Shown: in pieces, positions 51,644 to 59,228 of the stretch
How positions within the stretch are numbered: position 1 is the first letter of the stretch
Layout: each line of letters begins with the position of its first letter
Assembly (NCBI GenBank): GCA_050110875.1
Contig: CP188828.1
Span: 1,488,001-1,552,000, forward strand
Source of the DNA: Methyloligella sp050110875
GTDB taxonomy: Bacteria; Pseudomonadota; Alphaproteobacteria; Rhizobiales; Methyloligellaceae
DNA length: 64,000 bases
Direction: 5' to 3'
Program-made: the position numbers and the translations under genes
Notes under the pieces: generated by a model
Told to the model about the DNA's origin: nothing
What the model saw: only the letters and a program-made list of their open reading frames with translations
Databases searched by the model: none

Positions 51644-54600
51644 ATCAGATCTCCGCCTGGGCCATCCGGAGGCCGATCCCGACGATCGTCCTCTTTCTCT
51701 GCCTTGCCCTGTTCGGTGCGCTGAGCTTCGAGAAGCTGCGCATCAACAACTCGCCCGATATCGACATCCCCACGGTCACCGCCACGGTCACCCGTCAGGG
51801 GGCCGCGCCCACTGAGATGGAGAGCCAGGTGACGCGCCTGGTGGAGGATTCCGTCGCCGGCCTCAGCAATGTCGACCATATCCGCTCGACGGTGAACGAA
51901 GGTGTCTCGACCACGGCCATCGAATTCCAGATGGGCACCAATATCGACCGGGCGACCCAGGATGTGCGGAACGCGATCTCCTCCATCCGCTCCAACCTGC
52001 CCGCCGATATTCTGGAACCCACCATCCAGCGGGTGGAAGCCACCGGGTATCCGATCCTGACCTATGTGGTCGATGCGCCGGACATGGCGCCTGACCAACT
52101 TTCCTGGTTCGTCGATAACGATATCGCCAAGGCCGTCCTGACCGTGAATGGCGTCTCCAAGATCACCCGCTCCGGCGGTGTCGAACGGGAGATCCGCATC
52201 CGTCTCGACCCCGACCGGCTCATGTCTTTGGGGATCACCGCGGCGGAAATCTCCGAGACCCTGGATGCGGAGAACGTCAATGAGCCCGGCGGCCGCACCA
52301 CCTTCGGCGATAGCGAGCAGACCATCCGTACCGTGGGCAGCGCCGATAGCGTCGAGACGCTCGCTCAGAAGCGTATTCCCCTCAGCGACGGCCGCAGCGT
52401 GAAGCTGGCCGACATCGCAGAGGTGGAAAGCAGCTGGGCCGAGCCCCGCCAACGGGCGCGCCTTGGCGGCGAGGAGGTCATCGCCTTCAGCATCTACCGC
52501 TCCGTCGGCTCGAGCGAAGTGGATGTGGCGGAGGAGGTGCGCGAGACGCTGGCCAAGTTCGAAGCCGCCAACCCGCAGGTTCATATCGAGGAGATCACCT
52601 CGTCCACCGATTGGGTGCTGGAAGGCTATCACGCCGCCATCGAGGCTCTATGGCTCGGCGCCGTGCTGGCCGTGGTGGTGGTCTGGTTCTTCCTGCGCGA
52701 TCTCCGCGCCACGTTGATTTCTTCGGTGGCCTTGCCGCTCTCGCTCTTGCCGACCTTCGCGGTGATGTATGCCTTCAATCAATCCCTCAACAACATCACC
52801 TTGCTGGGCATCGCCCTGGTGGTCGGCATCCTGGTGGACGACGCCATCGTGGAGATCGAGAATATCGTGCGCCATATGCGCACCAGCGGGAAGAGCGCCT
52901 ACGAATCCGCCATCGAGGCGGCGGACGAGATAGGCCTAGCCGTCGTCGCCACCACCTTCAGCATCATCGCGGTTTTTCTGCCCGTTGCGTTCATGCCGGG
53001 CATCCCCGGTCAGTTCTTCAAGGCCTTCGCGATCGCCGTCTGCTGCTCGGTCTTCTTTTCCCTCGTTGTGGCGCGCCTGCTGACCCCGCTTATGGGGGCC
53101 TATTTGATGAAGGCCGGCGGCAAGCATGACGATCAGGCCTTTTGGATTCCCGGCTATCTGAAGCTGCTCCGCGCCACGCTGCATCACCGCTGGCTCACCA
53201 TCGCCGCTGGCATCGGCTTTTTTATCGGCTCCATGGTGCTGACGGGCCTGCTGCCCACCGACTTCATGCCCGCCGCCGATCGGGGACGGTCCGTGCTGTC
53301 CGTCGAGCTTGCGCCCGGCGCATCCCTGGCCGAGACCGACGCGGTGGCGAGGAAGGCCGTCGCCATGTTGGAAAAGCGCCCCGAGGTGACCAGCGTCTAC
53401 TCCGCAATCGGCAGCGAGCATCAGGGACGAGGCTTCGGATCCAGCGTTTCCGGCGAGGTCCGCAAGGCCACCATCACCGTCAATCTGAAGCCACGTGGCG
53501 AGCGCGAGTTCAGCCAGCAGGAGTTCGAAGCTGAGATGGGGCCGAAGCTTGCCGAGATTCCCGGCGCGCGTCTTCGTTTCGGCGGTGATGGGCGTTCGGG
53601 TGCCAAGATCGAGGTGCGTCTGGTGAGCGACGACCCCCAGGCTCTCTCCGAGGCTGTCGGGTCCGTCTCCCGCCAGATGCGCGATATCGAGGGGCTGCAT
53701 AACGTCGCCTCGACCGCGGCTCTGGCCCGGCCGGAGCTTCTCATCACGCCGAAGCCGGAAAAGGCGGCCGCCCTCGGCGTCACCACCCGTGCCATCGCCC
53801 GTACCGCCGACGTCGCCACCCTCGGCGACAACGAGCAGAATCTGCCCAAGTTCAATCTCAAGGACCGGCAGATCAATATCCGCGTGATGCTGGAGGAGGA
53901 TGCCCGCGACGACCTCGCTCGTATCGAGACCCTGCAGGTTCCGGCTGGCAACGGCTCTGTGCCTTTGAGCTCCGTCGCCGATATTTCCCTGGGCTCGGGC
54001 CCGAACCAGATCGACCGCATCGACCGCAGTCGCAGCGCCACCATCGAGGCCGAGCTGGTCGGCCTCACCACCGGTGAGGCGGATCAGTTCGTGCGCGCGC
54101 TGCCCAGCATCCAAAACCTGCCCGCCGGCGTGAAACGGGTTCCCGCCGGCGATCTTGAGCGCATGCAGGAGCTGTTCGACGGGTTCAAGGTCGCGATCTT
54201 CTCCGGCGTCGTGCTGCTCTATTTCGTCATGGTATTGCTGTTCGGCGGTTTCATGCAGCCGGTCACCATCCTGACCGCCCTGCCGCTTGCTATCGGCGGC
54301 GCCATGGGTTTGCTGCTGCTGACCGGCAGCTCCCTGGCCATCTCCGTCCTCATCGGCATCCTCATGCTCATGGGCATCGCCGCGAAGAACTCCATCCTGC
54401 TCGTGGAATACGCCATCCTGGCCCAGAGGGAGCGGGGCATTCCCCGCGAGGAGGCGCTGCTCGATGCCGCCAGCAAGCGTGCCCGCCCCATCGTCATGAC
54501 CACCGTCGCCATGGGGGCCGGTATGCTGCCCATCGCCCTCGGCTTCGGCGCGGATGCCGAAATGCGGGCGCCCATGGCCATCGCTGTCATTGGCGGGCTG

Positions 54601-54771
54601 TTGAGCTCCACCGCCCTCAGCCTGGTCTACGTGCCGGCGGTCTATACGGTGATGGACGATCTGCAGCGCTGGTTGGGCCGGCTTCTGTCGTGTCTTCTGC
54701 CCCGTCAGAAGGCACAATATGTCGCACCCGAGGCGGCCGAAGCCGGGAAAGAGGCGGCAATTTCCCGCTGA
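51640..54771 (+). CDS. RND efflux pump permease
   Basis: A 1043-residue inner-membrane proton antiporter with about 12 helices and two large periplasmic loops. It begins MNQISAWAIRRPIPTIVLFL; the proton-relay acidic pair is in GILVDDAIVEIENIVRHMRT; the second half starts near HHRWLTIAAGIGFFIGSMVL. The C-terminal helices include GIAAKNSILLVEYAILAQRE. The GTG start overlaps the adaptor stop (GTGA). The protein is of the multidrug rather than the heavy-metal (CusA) subgroup by its helix sequences, though the neighbouring Spy-like gene hints at metal or envelope stress. Confidence 0.93.
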   Translation: MNQISAWAIRRPIPTIVLFLCLALFGALSFEKLRINNSPDIDIPTVTATVTRQGAAPTEMESQVTRLVEDSVAGLSNVDHIRSTVNEGVSTTAIEFQMGTNIDRATQDVRNAISSIRSNLPADILEPTIQRVEATGYPILTYVVDAPDMAPDQLSWFVDNDIAKAVLTVNGVSKITRSGGVEREIRIRLDPDRLMSLGITAAEISETLDAENVNEPGGRTTFGDSEQTIRTVGSADSVETLAQKRIPLSDGRSVKLADIAEVESSWAEPRQRARLGGEEVIAFSIYRSVGSSEVDVAEEVRETLAKFEAANPQVHIEEITSSTDWVLEGYHAAIEALWLGAVLAVVVVWFFLRDLRATLISSVALPLSLLPTFAVMYAFNQSLNNITLLGIALVVGILVDDAIVEIENIVRHMRTSGKSAYESAIEAADEIGLAVVATTFSIIAVFLPVAFMPGIPGQFFKAFAIAVCCSVFFSLVVARLLTPLMGAYLMKAGGKHDDQAFWIPGYLKLLRATLHHRWLTIAAGIGFFIGSMVLTGLLPTDFMPAADRGRSVLSVELAPGASLAETDAVARKAVAMLEKRPEVTSVYSAIGSEHQGRGFGSSVSGEVRKATITVNLKPRGEREFSQQEFEAEMGPKLAEIPGARLRFGGDGRSGAKIEVRLVSDDPQALSEAVGSVSRQMRDIEGLHNVASTAALARPELLITPKPEKAAALGVTTRAIARTADVATLGDNEQNLPKFNLKDRQINIRVMLEEDARDDLARIETLQVPAGNGSVPLSSVADISLGSGPNQIDRIDRSRSATIEAELVGLTTGEADQFVRALPSIQNLPAGVKRVPAGDLERMQELFDGFKVAIFSGVVLLYFVMVLLFGGFMQPVTILTALPLAIGGAMGLLLLTGSSLAISVLIGILMLMGIAAKNSILLVEYAILAQRERGIPREEALLDAASKRARPIVMTTVAMGAGMLPIALGFGADAEMRAPMAIAVIGGLLSSTALSLVYVPAVYTVMDDLQRWLGRLLSCLLPRQKAQYVAPEAAEAGKEAAISR

Positions 54772-54773
54772 AA

Positions 54774-54806
54774 CGCAAGGATTTCAGGCCGAAATCCACA
54801 TGCGTC
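54774..54806 (+). terminator. Hairpin after the RND permease gene
   Basis: Nested arms: outer ACGCA and TGCGT, inner GGATTTC and GAAATCC around AGGCC. It lies just past the stop at 54771. No T-tract follows, so it may be a weak terminator or mRNA stabiliser. Confidence 0.45.
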
Positions 54807-54869
54807 TGACAATTTGTGAGACGCTTTTGCGAACTCGCGCTTGCGAGAGCCGTTTCAATTCCTGTATCT

Positions 54870-54883
54870 AAAAGTCAACTTTT
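54870..54883. promoter_or_regulatory. Palindrome upstream of exbB
   Basis: AAAAGT and ACTTTT around CA, 82 bases before the exbB start, in the region where a promoter and a metal regulator site would be expected. It does not match a canonical Fur or Irr box. Candidate only. Confidence 0.3.
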
Positions 54884-54965
54884 CCAGACGGCGGTTTCTG
54901 CCGCCGTCCTTCTTACGCGCGAACAAGCGCTGAATTTCGATCCGAGATTTTGTTGGAGGCCGTGT

Positions 54966-56135
54966 ATGGGGACCGAAAAGGATACGTGTCGAGGTCAGGG
55001 ATGGTCCCTTCTTCCCGCCGCAGCCTTTGCCCTGACCCTTTGTCTCTCGCCCGCCGCTTTGGCTCAGACGGCCCAGGATGGCCAGGCGGTCCAAGACATG
55101 CCTTCCGCCGAAACCGTACCTATCCAGCAATCCGCCCCTGAGAGCGAAGCCGCGCCGGCGTTCGGCGGGTCCTCCCAACAGGACAAAACCATTCAATCAG
55201 CGCCCGCGCCGGCCATGACCGGCACCGAGGGCGCAGCTTCCGGTGATGCCGTCCCGTCGGCATCGCAATCCGATCAGCCGGGGGCTCAGTCCGCACCCGC
55301 TCAAGCGCCGTCCTTTGAAACGCCGTCCGTTCAAACCTCTCCTGCCGACGCGCAAACGCCCGCACCGGCTCAGGCCGAGCCCACGGAGACCGCCGAAAGC
55401 GCCGACACGCCGGAAGCGCTGCTGCCCCACGATCTGTCTCCCTGGGGCATGTTCATGGGCGCCGATTGGGTCGTGAAGACGGTGATGATCGGCCTGGCGT
55501 TTGCCTCGTTCCTCACATGGACGGTCCTGGTCGCCAAATCTATCGAGATTTCCGGCGCCAAGCGGCGCGCGCGCTATGCCCTGAAAGTCATTGCCAGCGC
55601 GGCCAATCTCGATGACGCCGTGGCCAAGCTCGGCCGGCGGCGCGGTGCACCCGCCATGCTGGTTCAGGCGGCGGAAGAGGAGATGAAGGCATCGACCTTC
55701 CTCATCGACCACGCCAAGGGCGGTGGTGTGAAGGAGCGGCTGGCCTCCCGCCTGTCGCGCCTCGAAGCCGCCGCCGGCCGCCGACTCACCGCAGGCACCG
55801 GTGTTCTCGCCACCATCGGTTCCACCGCGCCCTTCGTCGGCTTGTTCGGCACCGTCTGGGGCATCATGAACTCCTTTATCGGCATCTCCGAAGCCCAGAC
55901 CACCAATCTCGCGGTCGTCGCGCCCGGCATCGCCGAGGCGTTGCTCGCCACCGCCATCGGTCTCGTGGCCGCCATTCCGGCGGTCGTGATCTACAACGCC
56001 TTCGCCCGTTCCATCACCGGCTATCGCCAGCTCCTGGCCGATGCCTCGGCGGGCGTGGAGCGTCTCGTGAGCCGCGAGCTCGACCTGCGCGAGGTGGCGC
56101 CGCCGAACCGCAAGCCGCGCGCCGCTGCCGAGTAA
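54966..56135 (+). CDS. exbB: ExbB-type TonB energiser with long periplasmic N-terminus
   Basis: 389 residues: a signal peptide (about 10-34), a Pro/Ala/Gln/Ser-rich segment of about 120 residues, then the MotA/TolQ/ExbB core with three membrane helices (VVKTVMIGLAFASFLTWTVL; LATIGSTAPFVGLFGTVWGI; AEALLATAIGLVAAIPAVVI). ExbB uses the proton gradient with ExbD to drive TonB. The long N-terminal linker is typical of the alphaproteobacterial ExbB subgroup. The ATG at 54966 has TTGGAGG upstream; the upstream frame lacks family-like sequence. First gene of exbB-exbD-tonB. Confidence 0.92.
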   Translation: MGTEKDTCRGQGWSLLPAAAFALTLCLSPAALAQTAQDGQAVQDMPSAETVPIQQSAPESEAAPAFGGSSQQDKTIQSAPAPAMTGTEGAASGDAVPSASQSDQPGAQSAPAQAPSFETPSVQTSPADAQTPAPAQAEPTETAESADTPEALLPHDLSPWGMFMGADWVVKTVMIGLAFASFLTWTVLVAKSIEISGAKRRARYALKVIASAANLDDAVAKLGRRRGAPAMLVQAAEEEMKASTFLIDHAKGGGVKERLASRLSRLEAAAGRRLTAGTGVLATIGSTAPFVGLFGTVWGIMNSFIGISEAQTTNLAVVAPGIAEALLATAIGLVAAIPAVVIYNAFARSITGYRQLLADASAGVERLVSRELDLREVAPPNRKPRAAAE

Positions 56136-56153
56136 GCATCGAGGAATGCCGCC

Positions 56154-56657
56154 ATGGCCGGAAGCCTGAACAGCAGCACAGAAAACGACGAGCTGGAGGA
56201 GAATCACGAGATCAACGTGACGCCCTTCATCGACGTCATGCTGGTTCTCCTCATCATCTTCATGGTCGCCGCGCCGCTCGCCACCGTGGATGTGAAGGTC
56301 GATCTGCCCGCCTCGACCGCGAAGCCGCAGGAGCGGCCGGGCGATCCGCTCTACGTCACCGTGAAACGCGACCTTTCCGTCGCCGTCGGCGAAGCCACCG
56401 TTCCGCGCGAAGCCCTGAAGGAGGTGCTCGATGCGCGCACCGAAGGGAACCGCGATACCCGTATCTTTCTGCGTGCCGACAAGGTCGTGGATTACGGAGA
56501 TCTGATGGCTGTCATGAACCTCCTGCGTGAATCGGGATACCTGAAATTCGCGCTTGTGGGGCTTGAGACCATGTCTGGCGATACCGCAGCCACCGCGGCG
56601 TCTGGCCGGCTGCCGACACCCGACGATGTGCCAGTGGAGGCCATTCAAGCGCGATGA
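56154..56657 (+). CDS. exbD: ExbD biopolymer transport protein
   Basis: 167 residues: N-terminal cytoplasmic tail, one membrane helix holding the essential Asp (EINVTPFIDVMLVLLIIFMV) and a periplasmic domain (RIFLRADKVVDYGDLMAVMN). Follows exbB by 18 bases; its TGA overlaps the tonB ATG. Confidence 0.94.
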   Translation: MAGSLNSSTENDELEENHEINVTPFIDVMLVLLIIFMVAAPLATVDVKVDLPASTAKPQERPGDPLYVTVKRDLSVAVGEATVPREALKEVLDARTEGNRDTRIFLRADKVVDYGDLMAVMNLLRESGYLKFALVGLETMSGDTAATAASGRLPTPDDVPVEAIQAR

Positions 56658-57637
56658 CCACGAACAACGAGCCCGTCACGCCCGAATGCTGCTACGCTTG
56701 CCACGCGCTGTGCGGGGTGGAGATCACCACCTATAGCTGGCGCGATAGGGCCCTTTGGGGCCTTGCGGCCTTCGCCGTGCTGACCTTTTATGGCGCAGCC
56801 GCCGTGGCCGCGCTCGCCTTGAGCGAACGGCCCGAGCCTATCGGCGCGCCGCCCGCTGCCGTCATGGTGGAATACGCACCGATGCCCGCCGCCCCGCGGC
56901 TGGAGAAAAAGGACGTGGCGCTCGGTCCTCAGATGGAGGAGCGGGCCGCCAGCCAAGCCTCTTCCGCCAAGGATGCGCCGGAGGAAAATCTCAAGGAGCT
57001 GGTCGAGGCCGAAGGCGAGGGTGAGGAGGTCGTCCTCAACGAGTCCAAGGAATTCGCGGAGAACGCCGAGCAGAAGGTTGCCTCGCTGGTCGATAGTCAA
57101 TCTCGGACCGATGAGGTGAAGGCCATCGATCCGACCATTCCCGACGTGGTGGAGGCCGAGAACCCCGACGTGGTCGTGCCGGAAGCGACCGCCGCGTCCG
57201 CGGCGCCCGAGAGCGCCAAGATGGTGAAGCCTTCCGCCTCGAGCGTGGCATCGGAGGCGACCCTTGCGGCCCAGCCGGAGGTCCAGGAAGAGATCGCCGA
57301 AGTGGCCATGGCGCCGAATCAGACCGAGACCACCATGGAGGTCGCCGACCTCCCGGTGAAATGGCAGACCAAGCTTCTCGCCTATCTGGAGAAGCACAAA
57401 TCCTATCCCTCCGATGCGCGCCGCAAGCGCCAGACGGGAATCGCCTATCTCCATTTCAAGATCGATGGCGCTGGCCGTGTCATGAAGGCGGAAATCAGCA
57501 AATCCTCCGGCCATCCCGCGCTGGATAACGCGGTGATGGATTTGATCGAGAAGGCATCGCCCGTTCCGGCGCCGCCTGGCATCTTCGCCCAGACGGGTGT
57601 GGAGCTTACCGTGCCGGTCCGTTTCCAGCTCCGCTAG
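56654..57637 (+). CDS. tonB: TonB protein with a cytoplasmic cysteine cluster
   Basis: 327 residues: an N-terminal tail of about 30 residues, one membrane helix (ALWGLAAFAVLTFYGAAAVA), an acidic Glu/Ala/Val-rich spacer of about 160 residues and a C-terminal TonB domain (LLAYLEKHKSYPSDARRKRQ, TGIAYLHFKIDGAGRVMKAE, GHPALDNAVMDLIEKASPVP, GVELTVPVRFQL). The tail has Cys12, Cys13, Cys16 and Cys20, with a CxxCH sequence at 13-17, which is unusual for TonB. The spacer is acidic rather than the usual Pro-Lys-rich type. Overlaps exbD by 4 bases. Confidence 0.9.
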   Translation: MTTNNEPVTPECCYACHALCGVEITTYSWRDRALWGLAAFAVLTFYGAAAVAALALSERPEPIGAPPAAVMVEYAPMPAAPRLEKKDVALGPQMEERAASQASSAKDAPEENLKELVEAEGEGEEVVLNESKEFAENAEQKVASLVDSQSRTDEVKAIDPTIPDVVEAENPDVVVPEATAASAAPESAKMVKPSASSVASEATLAAQPEVQEEIAEVAMAPNQTETTMEVADLPVKWQTKLLAYLEKHKSYPSDARRKRQTGIAYLHFKIDGAGRVMKAEISKSSGHPALDNAVMDLIEKASPVPAPPGIFAQTGVELTVPVRFQLR

Positions 57638-57721
57638 CGGGATATCCGGTTGCAGTGGAGGGCCGATAATGGCACCCCTGCGCGGCTAAACCGCAAGCTC
57701 GCCGGGCGATCTTGTGCTATA

Positions 57722-57767
57722 GTATGAATCTAGTATCATACGGGGAACGGATTATACGCCGTTCGCC
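57722..57767. promoter_or_regulatory. Two candidate operators upstream of the second RND operon
   Basis: This 304-base gap between tonB and the adaptor gene holds no open frame I trust. It contains arms GTATGA and TCATAC (57722-57741) within ATAGTATGAATCTAGTATCA, then arms GGGGAACGG and CCGTTCGCC around ATTATACG (57742-57767, eight of nine positions paired). Either could bind a TetR/MarR-type regulator. No regulator gene is adjacent. A RBS (GCGGAGAA) precedes the ATG at 57942. Nothing else was recognised in the gap. Confidence 0.4.
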
Positions 57768-57941
57768 GATAGCCCAACCTTATCCTTCTGATTGAAAAAG
57801 AGCTTCCAACCGCTCGAATTTCGACTGTCGCATCCCTACATTACGCCGCGACGCTGTCTTAGAGCGGAATAATTTTTAAGGGGGACTGCCAAGATCGGCC
57901 TCGCTCACCGGATGCGTGGCGCCTTGGTCCGCGGAGAATTC

Positions 57942-59228
57942 ATGGCAGAAAAATCGAACAATCAGGCGCAGGGCAAGACCGCGTCTGCGCCCGAAACCGA
58001 ACCTGCGGCAACGCCGAGTGCCCGCTCCCGCGGCAGATCGACCGTTACCCTGCTTTTCCTCGTCGCCATCCTGATCGCCGCGGGGCTCGCCTATCGGTAT
58101 TGGGGTTTTTGGCAGTCGCCCGAGCAGGCTGCGGGTGCGCCGCCGCCCCCCGAGGTTACCGTGGCCAAGCCTCTGGTGCGCGAGATCATGGAATGGCGCG
58201 AGTTCACCGGCCAGTTCGAGGCCCAGGATTCCGTCGAAGTCCGCGCTCGCGTGAGCGGTTACCTGGAGTCCCGCGACTTCATTGACGGCGAGCTCGTCAA
58301 GAAGGGGGAGCTCCTCTTCGTCATCGAGCCGCGCCCATTCGAGTTGGCCCTGGAACAAGCAAAGGCGACGCTGGCGCAGTCAAAGGCGGAGCTCAAGCTT
58401 GCCCAAAGCCAGCTCAAGCGGACGACCCAGCTCCGCGAGAAGGACTTCGCCGCCCAGGCGACCCTCGATGAGCGCCAGGCCCAGGTGGATACCGCCAAGG
58501 CTGCCGTCGAGACTGCTGAGGCCGCTGTCCAACAGGCTCAGCTCGATCTCGACTACACCCATGTCGTCGCCCCAATGGCCGGCCGTGTCAGCGAGCGTGA
58601 AGTGAGCGTCGGCAACCTCGTCATGGGCGGAACCGGCGGTCAGACCACGCTGCTCACCAATATCGTGTCTCTCGATCCGATCTACTTCGTCTTCGACATC
58701 AGCGAGGCCGACGCGCTGGACTACCAGCGGCTGGTCAGAGAGGGCGAGCTGCCTTCCGCCCGCAACGGTGACAGACTTGACGTAGAGGGCCAGCTCGTTG
58801 AGCAGAAGAATTGGGATCTGGAGGGGTATATCGACTTCGTCGATAACCAGTTCAACGCCTCGACCGGCACCATCCGGTGGCGGGCCGTCTTCCCCAACAA
58901 GAATATGAGCATCACGCCGGGCCAGTTCGGCCGTGTGCGCATCCCCATGTCCAAGCGTAAGCCGACCATGCTCGTGCCGGCTGCGGCCGTGACCTCGGAT
59001 CAGGCCGCCAAGCAGCTCTATACCCTCAATGAGGAAAATGTGGTCGTGCCCAAGACCATCGAGCCTGGGCCGATCGTCGGCGACAATCTGCAAATCGTCC
59101 ACGGCGGTATCGAGCCCGACGACCGCATTATCATCAACGGGCTGATCCGGGCGCGACCGGGCGCCACGGTGACCCCCAAAGAGGGCGAGATCGACGACAG
59201 CTCACTGCCTAAATCGGCCCAGAAATGA
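57942..59228 (+). CDS. RND efflux periplasmic adaptor (AcrA/MexE-like)
   Basis: 428 residues: N-terminal cytoplasmic tail and one membrane anchor (STVTLLFLVAILIAAGLAYR), then the adaptor fold: EWREFTGQFEAQDSVEVRAR, VSGYLESRDFIDGELVKKGE (lipoyl), a hairpin coiled coil (LEQAKATLAQSKAELKLAQS), VSVGNLVMGGTGGQTTLLTN and a C-terminal barrel (FGRVRIPMSKRKPTMLVPAA). Start at 57942 (MAEKSNNQAQG), with GCGGAGAA upstream. Coupled by a 4-base overlap to the RND pump. Similar to MexE/AcrA-type adaptors of HAE1 pumps. Confidence 0.9.
   Translation: MAEKSNNQAQGKTASAPETEPAATPSARSRGRSTVTLLFLVAILIAAGLAYRYWGFWQSPEQAAGAPPPPEVTVAKPLVREIMEWREFTGQFEAQDSVEVRARVSGYLESRDFIDGELVKKGELLFVIEPRPFELALEQAKATLAQSKAELKLAQSQLKRTTQLREKDFAAQATLDERQAQVDTAKAAVETAEAAVQQAQLDLDYTHVVAPMAGRVSEREVSVGNLVMGGTGGQTTLLTNIVSLDPIYFVFDISEADALDYQRLVREGELPSARNGDRLDVEGQLVEQKNWDLEGYIDFVDNQFNASTGTIRWRAVFPNKNMSITPGQFGRVRIPMSKRKPTMLVPAAAVTSDQAAKQLYTLNEENVVVPKTIEPGPIVGDNLQIVHGGIEPDDRIIINGLIRARPGATVTPKEGEIDDSSLPKSAQK

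Noticed and set aside
52936..54717. Minus-strand frame of 593 residues over the RND permease
   Set aside because: Asp/Gly/His-rich shadow; the opposite strand has all the RND motifs.
54870..54883. Palindrome before exbB as a Fur, Irr or RirA site
   Set aside because: The sequence does not match the boxes I know for these regulators; kept only as a candidate palindrome.
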